Both the position numbers and the translations under genes were made by a program. Below the pieces are notes generated by a model. The model had not been told where the DNA came from, did not search any database, and saw only the letters and a program-made list of their open reading frames with translations. A stretch of 64,000 nucleotides of DNA, taken from contig OY288241.1 in NCBI GenBank assembly GCA_958450325.1, positions 50,044,078-50,108,077 on the forward strand, given 5' to 3'. Positions 57,571-64,000 of this stretch are shown here, in pieces. Origin of the DNA: Agrostemma githago (taxonomy: Eukaryota > Streptophyta > Magnoliopsida > Caryophyllales > Caryophyllaceae). Numbering within the stretch: the stretch's first letter is position 1; each line of letters begins with the position of its first letter.

Positions 57571-58714
57571 GTGAGTATTATACTACTGTTAAGGCTAATG
57601 CATCTTTGTCTTTGTTGGTATTTAAATTCCAGAAAATCTAGTACTATTGCTAGGTTTTGGATTATGATGGCAATTATAAAAATGGCGCATGTTAGACCTT
57701 TTTTTTTATTCTGGAGTAACACCATGACATTCACTCTATGTATTTCTCATTGCAATTTTCAAAATAGGTCATCTGAAACAGCCTTTCTCGACCGTTTGAG
57801 AGGCCAATGAGTAGTGATGGTGCTCTTGATGTTGTTCGATTGCTAAGCTTGTCATGTTTGATGTCTCCAAGGTGCAGTATTGAATTGATGGGATGGGTGT
57901 GAAAAAGAAGTAACCGATACTGAGCATGTGAAGGTCCATGAACAGGTTGCATGACAACGGGTTTATTTGGACTATATGGGTTAAAACTCACATTACTTTC
58001 AGCTAAGGTTAATACAGGTATGCTGTGTGATTGATTAAGTGAACTTGATACAAGCTTAAATCTTATGTTAGTTGTCGTTGATTTTGACATTGTCCATATC
58101 TAATTGAGCCAAAGACTCTAACTTTCACTGTGATATATGATGGTGGTACTAATGGAATGAAGCTAACTATCTCGTTAAATTACATTCACTTCTTTATGTT
58201 GTGTACTTTAAGGCTGAATATACCTGCTCTTACACCACCATAGAGAGTACTCAGAGTAGCCTTTGAGGCACTCATGTAATACTGTTGATGTTGCGTGTAT
58301 ATATGAGTAACGGCTCGTGTCTTTGGCACCATATAAATTCTTAGCAATATTTCCGTCGCTAGTAGATGTAGGTGAGTTGAAGATGAATAATGTATTCGAC
58401 GATACTTTTCTTTATCTGCCGATGTACATGACTTTTGATTTATATTATTCAAGAATCACATACTAGTTATAGGTTTATATGTAATTTGTAAGTGATATCT
58501 CGGAAAAATAAATAGAAGTTATAGTTTTGGTATGAAGAGCCCCTTCTTTGAGAGGTGCTGACGTGTAGGGTTAAGGGTTGTTTGTAATTAGAATAAGTTG
58601 TTACGGATCTTTCCGTAAATTTACAGCTGCTGCTGGCACCACAAGTTTTCACTTCTATCTTGAATTTTTTTTTGTTGTCTTCGTCTGCTAAATGGCTAAT
58701 TATTTTTGTTTTAG

Positions 58715-59021
58715 GTGCCATTCCTGTTCGGTTTCACTGCAGTTGAAAAAGTTGCAAGTCTTGTGATTCACTGGATATTTAGAAGAACAGGCAGACATCT
58801 TTTCTTGACTGATATTGATAAAGGGAATCCTCCATTTCTAAAAAGGATGGTGGACGACAATAGTGAATATTGCTTCTTGTATGCTAAAATCCTCAAATTT
58901 TTACTGTCTAATTTGTACTAATAGACTAGCCTGAAATGATTTGGTACTCCGTTCTTTTGATGCAGGTCAGCTTTACGGGTATTTAAGCGCAGAGTAGCAT
59001 ATTCAAATGTTGGATATGACC
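58715..59021 (+). pseudogene. DUF676 lipase/hydrolase fragment, two exons
   Basis: Exon 58715-58878 encodes VPFLFGFTAVEKVASLVIHW, then RRTGRHLFLTD and PPFLKRMVDD. Its split codon is completed by exon 58966-59021, which encodes SALRVFKRRVAYSNVGYD. The GRHLFLTD and SALRVFKRRVAYSNVGYD blocks are hallmarks of the plant DUF676 serine-hydrolase family (putative lipases, ROG1-like). Introns keep GT-AG borders and phase, so this is a genomic, not cDNA, copy. The catalytic N-terminal part (GxSxG) and the C-terminus are absent, so no working enzyme is encoded. Confidence 0.75.
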
Positions 59022-59296
59022 GTATCTTTTTTGTATTTTTATTCTTCACCCACAGCCCCCCCCCCACGCTGATATTAAATCTAATTGACTACCACGTTTA
59101 CTAATGATTATTCGAAGTATGTTTCTGTTTTCTTTTATTGAACATTCTTAAGATATTATTGGGTGGAGGATGTCCTGCATCATCCGTATGAGTGAATTGC
59201 CCAAACTAATCTCTAGATATTAGGATTTGTTGGGTGCATGTGGACTCAAATTGAATTCTGAGCTGTTTATGAGTATTATTTTGTTGGGTTGTTCAG

Positions 59297-59656
59297 GCAC
59301 TTTCAAAGAAAGGCATTGGTGAGAGGGAGGTGGAGAAAGCAGTGAAGGGGGTTTTTGAGGATAGATCAGAATCAGAATCAGAAAGAGAGAGTGAGGGAAG
59401 GTCAAGGTCAAGGTCAAGGTCAAGGGTGAGGCTGTCTAGTGATTCGCTGGAGAAACTGTATGTGCAGGCGTCAAAGCAAGGCGAGTTGTTGCATTTGAGA
59501 TCAGGTTTGGGCTGCACTATAACTGAATATCAAGGCCGGCACATTCTGAATATTGCAACGGGAATGCAGGCCTTTTTTATTATGTTGCCGGTTGGCCGCT
59601 TTTTGATTCAACACGTGATGCACTTTAGGCGCAGAATCAGCCGGAGGTTTTTTTAG
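59297..59656 (+). pseudogene. RecX-like C-terminal fragment fused to unrelated sequence
   Basis: After a GTTCAG acceptor the frame reads ALSKKGIGEREVEKAVKGVF, an acidic/serine stretch, an RSRSRSRSRV run and SSDSLEKLYVQASKQ. This resembles the plant RecX-type regulatory protein, whose bacterial relative controls RecA. The similarity stops after ASKQ at 59479; the next 58 codons match nothing I know and end at a TAG. The SE/RS stretch is encoded by short AGAATC and GTCAAG tandem repeats. Probably a second captured gene piece beside the DUF676 fragment. Confidence 0.55.
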
Positions 59657-59779
59657 GCGCGATTACTTTACAATATAGTACCGAATACATGGGTAGAATG
59701 AAGCTTTTCTTTGGTGGCCGAAGACATAGTAATTTTTTATAGGTTGTGAAAATATCATTTGCAGTTTTGCACTTAAGCT

Positions 59780-60060
59780 CAAGGTCAACGACAAATCGAA
59801 ACAAAAGGTTTCAAACCCGAAAAAGAAATCGATGGGATTGGTCGAAGAAGAAGTAGCAGGATTTAAGAAAAGCTAAGTGGAAAACGAAATTGAGAGTCAA
59901 ATGAGCTCTTAAAGATTAGAGAATAGATTAACCATCTCGAGATTCCTAGCACGACTCCCACAAACACGGGATCCTAATTACTATTAAATAATACTAAGTC
60001 CAATATTAGGCATTAGGTTGTCTTATTCGGCCTACAATCTCCAAGATTATCAGCTGCTAT
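59780..60060. mobile_element. Fragment of the 17.4-kb element family
   Basis: CATCTCGAGATTCCTAGCAC, then ACTCCC and CACGGG, then ATAATACTAAGTCCAATAT parallel 32770-33020 within the large gypsy-type element. It is cut by the LTR that starts at 60062. Confidence 0.7.
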
Positions 60061-60061
60061 G

Positions 60062-62231
60062 TGTAGACACCCAGATTTGGACCTGGTGGCTGCAGAGGTG
60101 CCCAGCAAACACCCGATGACGATAGGACTGCAATGCGACACGGGTTCGCGGTGCTTTAGATTGTTTTCTTATAGAGCGGACCAAATAATTACTCAGAAAA
60201 ATTAAAACTAACATGATGGCAGCCTTAGTCGTGTCGTTACGGTCGTATAGACACTAAGTAGAGTCAATTCCGACACCGGGACCCCGAGTCGGCCCCGAAA
60301 CTCAAACCGAGTCAACCCCGAGTCAAGCGAGCCTCGGGATGAACACTCGAGGCCCACGAAACCCACGGCGCTAGGTCAAGCCGTGGGGAAGCCTTCGCGA
60401 CCAAGCAAGCTATCACACACCCTCCTCTCGGTTTTGAAAAGTATCAAAATCGTATCTTCAAAACTCCAATCGCCCCACCTGACGCGCCTTGGTCTCCCCA
60501 CGCCCGGACCCAGGCGCCCGAGTCCTGGTGCGCCCCAAGTCACACGCCCATGTGGGCGATGAGAGCCGAAAACACCTATAAATACCCCCTCCGCCTCATC
60601 TATTTCACACAATTCAACTCTCTCTTCTCCATCAAAAACTCTCGCTAAGGGCTCGCACTCCGACACCCGAGGCAAATGATCCACTCGATTGTAGTTACGA
60701 TAAAAAGCGACATCGACGCTACTCCTCACCTTCGAGCAGTCCACTCGATACCGAGGTGCCTGTGATCGACTAGCACAAAAGTAGTACCCAGGTTCTGTCG
60801 GATTAGCCGCAGAACTAGTCCTTAGTAACGAAGCTCTGCCGGAGTAGCCACGGGAAGGTCAAACGGTAACGGGGTTCTGCTGGAGTCACTAGTCAAGCTA
60901 GGAGGATCCGCCTGTTGATCAAAGTCGTCGCTAGGTTGTCATCTAAACGAAACTTTCCATATTTGTACTTTTTATTATTATGCACTACGACAACACTAGT
61001 CGTGGGCATTAGCCCACGAACGTCTACTAAAATACGTAACGTCCCAACTTCAACAACAAATACTAAAACACGCAAAATAGACCCGAGTAATTCTGAGATC
61101 CGTTCTCAAGACTATCTATGTATCGAGTCCCATCTAGTGTATACTCCGAGGGTGCAACTCCTCACAATGTGATTTACCTACATTCGCATTTACAGTTTTT
61201 CGTATGATTTGTCGCTTTTATGACCTTATAATCGCATGCTAATTCACCTAGCACGGAATTCAAAACGTAAAACAACTAAAACTGAACAAAGTGATGGTCG
61301 GGTTCCGTATTAGTCCGGATGCTCACCTTATTAGGTTCGACGCATCTCTATTAATATCGAACCGACGCATCTTAAGTAGAATACCAGGTAAGGTATACCA
61401 CGAGAAGGACTAATATCCATATTATCACGTTAAAACCGATTTGCTAATACCTATAATATTAGTACTCTCTACTCTCCTACGTGCAGCTTTTCATGGCCTG
61501 CTTGTCACGTGAAATCGCATGCAGATAATGTAAACAACACTATTTTGACGATAAAACTTATCTGTCCTTAAAATAACCGACATAGCAAAGACATAGGGTT
61601 TAAAACAACGGATGTTACAGTACTTCTACCACAACAAAAGAACTAGGAAATCAGTCTACCGATTGATTAGTAGAGGCCGCTATAGTGCGGGCGGGATTGG
61701 GTGTTGATATCTATCGGATGTTGGCTTCCCATTACGTACCCTCACCCCTTACTCAGAATCGACGGTTTCCGGATGTCCGAAACCATTGGCAATGAGAGTC
61801 ATTCCAGGCATGGAGTGCTTAAGGGTACAAGTCTTTATCTTTAGGTCCCGTGCCACTCAACTTTGAGCCGGCAAGGGATCAAAATTGACTTGAACGGTTT
61901 CCGAATCCCCATAATTGACTCGGTGGCGACTCCACAAATCGGCAACGAATTCGGTTCACTAAAAAGGTCGCCTTACCAAATGAATCGGCCTTTAAACATT
62001 TACAACCATGTCTCGATCGATTCCCAAACGGAAACACGGGTGCCCGCACCCGTCTAGTACAAGTCCGGATCGTCATCCAAATCGAGGTCCGACACTTCGC
62101 CCCGTATGCGACATCGGACAGGCCCCCGAGAGGGAGGGGGCCGCGTGGGTGGCCGCTACCACATGATGAAAACCGGATCTGTCCCGCGCGTGCCCGCGCG
62201 GGGTGTCGGGCGGTGCGGACGGACGCCCACA
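60062..62231 (+). repeat. 5' LTR of an Ogre/TAT-like element
   Basis: 2.17 kb beginning TGTAGACACCCAGATTTGG and ending ACGCCCACA, immediately followed by a tRNA-Arg-type primer site. TATAAATA lies at 60578-60585. Minus-strand frames of 120-127 codons inside (60376-60744, 61879-62262) are by-products of GC-rich sequence. The 3' LTR is outside the window. Confidence 0.75.
60578..60585 (+). promoter_or_regulatory. TATA box of the Ogre/TAT-like LTR
   Basis: TATAAATA followed by a C-rich stretch, about 517 bp into the LTR; upstream are repeated GCGCC and CGCCC words. Confidence 0.65.
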
Positions 62232-62234
62232 GTT

Positions 62235-62251
62235 TGGCGACTCCGCTGGGA
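62235..62251 (+). other. Primer binding site, tRNA-Arg type
   Basis: TGGCGACTCCGCTGGGA begins three bases after the LTR's terminal CA. It is complementary to the 3' end of a plant tRNA-Arg, the primer known for Ogre-type gypsy elements. Confidence 0.8.
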
Positions 62252-63097
62252 CTTGGAAACAAGTTTCCACCGGTGGTGTAACTTGAACGAGGTCGGTGAA
62301 GCTCACTTCTTAGTTCCTAGTTGTGGTCACTACAGGTTTTGGCACTAAAAAGCCCACCCTAACCGATATCAGGACCAATCGACCTCTTCGCGGTAAGATC
62401 TTTAGGGACACGCGGGGAGATCCTCGATTGACGCTCCGGCCGCCCAACGCGTAACCCGCGGGATTAATAAGCGGATAGTCCAAACGGATGGTATGACACT
62501 CATCTCCCTAGATCATTGTCAATGCCAAAGTAAAGATTATTCGTGGGCGGTAGCCTACCCTAACCTACCCAAGTCTGCATCCTGCATGAGTGTATGCATT
62601 CCTAGTTATGTGTAGCGTGTTTGAACAATACAACCCAAATAAAACACTAAAATCTGGATTCAACCACGCCAACATATTCAACCGCACCCAATTTCGTTTT
62701 CGAAAATACCTTATCTTTTCAAAACGACTGTTTAAACATTAATACTCCGACCAAATCATGGTTTCTAAAAAGGAAAAACATTTTTTTACGCCGTTATCAT
62801 GGCCAAATTCACATTCACTAATTTCAATAAAAAAAGCTTTTTAGTACCACCACCTGGGCCTATTTAAAACCTATTAACAATCATTACCGTTAACACGACC
62901 GAAACTCCCAATTAATGGGGTTAAGGCCACCACGCGGTCACATTCTATTTCAAAAAAAAAACTTTTCACACTTAGCACAACCAAAGCTTCAATTAATGAA
63001 GTCAAGGAACCCAAAACGGTTACACCCTCAAAACACTTTTTTTACAATGCACACCCCCACCGTCTAATGCTGGAACATTAGATTGGGATACTGGAAC
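62252..63097 (+). other. Leader of the Ogre/TAT-like element
   Basis: Untranslated-leader-like sequence with an imperfect repeat of CAACCAAAGCTTC/CGACCGAAACTCC blocks (about 62890-63030). No gag frame is seen before the window ends. Confidence 0.5.
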
Positions 63098-64000
63098 ATT
63101 GACCTAGACAAGGTAACGACCCTGACTTGGACTCGATCATGAGACTCGAGCTACATGAGGGTGAGTCCAAAAATGGGGCAACCGCGTTTGACCGCGTCGC
63201 ATGCTCGGACCAACCATGATGACCTAAACCTTTAGGAGACTCGAGTGTTCGTAGCATATGTACGACTCAAAGAAAGCATCATAAGGACGCCGATGTAGGA
63301 TAAACGTAGGGTACCATAAGGGTGAGCGTGGTCAACTGCTCGGTTGGGGGATAGCCCTTGAGTGAGACTAAGGACTCTAATAGGACTCGGATGTTGCGAC
63401 ATCTAAGTGACTCGAAAGTGGCACAAGTGAGACAGCAAGTGTAAGACGTGACCCTTAGACCAATCGTGATTGATCGCTCTGCTGAAGGGTATCCCCCGAG
63501 TGAGCCTGAGGACTTTAATGGGACTCAGATAGTGTGGCATCTAAGTTACTTAAAAGTGGCACACGTGAGACAAAACGTGTAGGACATGACCCTTAGAGCA
63601 ACCGTGATTGATCGCTCTGCTGAAGGGTAGGCCCCGAGTGGGATCAAAGGTTTTGTTAAGACTCGAGTTTCGGACGAGTGACTCTTGGATGTAAGGATCA
63701 CAAACCTTTATTTACATGGTTATGCCTTGTAAAAGGTTGACTTGGTCTCGAGGAAAGACAGACGGGGTAAGGGAAGAAACTTGCGATATGAGATCGGCAG
63801 AATTTCGACTCTAGAGAACCTAGACTTGACTTGTATAAGGATGGCCCTGTGATTAGGGTAAACCCTTAAGTTAAAGGGTTCGCGAATTGGGATGACTCGA
63901 CTAACGGATTGAAAGATGGACAAAATTCCCATAGGAAAGGTCGTGGGAACCGTCCTGTTAGAGGGAAAGATCGCGTGAGACTTTCTAGTTAGGGCCCGAG
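63098..64000 (+). repeat. Dispersed module, copy 2, running off the window
   Basis: Matches 55487-56240 but carries three instead of two copies of the ~138-bp internal unit (GCTCGGTTGGGGGATAGCCC near 63338, GCTCTGCTGAAGGGTATCCC near 63475, GCTCTGCTGAAGGGTAGGCC near 63612). Confidence 0.75.

Larger units (their letters stand above)
56372..59780 (+). mobile_element. CACTA-like element carrying captured exon fragments
   Basis: It begins CACTACAACAAATTAACC, a CACTA-style terminus, cutting off the preceding module. Downstream come a leader-like stretch and at least three exon-like blocks with AG and GT borders (57477-57570, 58715-58878, 58966-59021) and a longer one (59297-59656). No matching right terminus or transposase was found, so a Helitron or Pack-type origin remains possible. 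56400-57476 and 57571-58714 look like intron or UTR. Confidence 0.4.

Noticed and set aside
59220..59517. Two minus-strand frames rich in Leu/Ser/Asp
   Set aside because: Shadows of the AGAATC/GTCAAG repeats in the RecX-like exon on the other strand.
60376..60744. 122-codon minus-strand frame
   Set aside because: Antisense by-product of a GC-rich LTR that includes the TATA region; no domain.
61879..62262. 127-codon minus-strand frame
   Set aside because: Spans the LTR end and primer binding site in GC-rich sequence; no domain.

Overview
This is plant nuclear DNA: AT-rich, intron-split, and packed with nested transposons. It suggests a eudicot with a large genome. Plant-type Stowaway, Harbinger, hAT and CACTA ends, chromovirus-like and Ogre-like LTR retrotransposons and an L1-type LINE are all visible. 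Caryophyllales is a guess I cannot prove. No tRNA or rRNA gene, CRISPR array or bacterial feature is present.

The only gene that looks intact is a FAD-dependent polyamine oxidase on the + strand (ATG 695, stop 24283-24285). I assembled it from nine exons whose splice sites and reading frame agree throughout, giving 501 residues. It has an N-terminal signal peptide, a GxGxxG FAD motif and the lysine of the oxidase active site. A TATA box lies at 591 and an AATAAA at 24456.

The gene is stretched by its introns. Intron 2 (2293-19979, about 17.7 kb) holds a Stowaway MITE, a decayed ~140-bp tandem repeat, inverted-repeat elements next to TA microsatellites, and a 9-kb minus-oriented LTR retrotransposon (10379-19373, TSD CCATT). 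That retrotransposon carries a solo LTR of a second family in one LTR and a TA-flanked element with its own MITE in its interior. Intron 3 holds a Harbinger-like MITE, a tRNA-derived SINE candidate, a Stowaway and an hAT MITE with a perfect 8-bp TSD.

24.5-46.7 kb is a nest of retrotransposons. A non-coding gypsy-like remnant is split by a 17.4-kb element (28191-45565, TSD ACTTC, 3.5-kb LTRs). That element is itself split by a 7.2-kb element (33742-40975, TSD ACCAC). No gag-pol reading frame survives in any of them.

46.8-53 kb has a CACTA-like terminus in tandem copies, a broken Ulp1-like protease end, a broken RNase H-like domain inside a short tandem array, several Stowaway MITEs (one inside another), a second solo LTR (TSD CAAAT) and a 5'-truncated LINE with its poly(A) tail.

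53-64 kb holds a minus-oriented LTR-like promoter region with three perfect copies of a 14-bp palindrome, a segment with captured exon fragments (DUF676 hydrolase and RecX-like), and the 5' LTR and tRNA-Arg-type primer site of an Ogre/TAT-like element that runs off the window end. Apart from the oxidase, everything protein-like here is a fragment.
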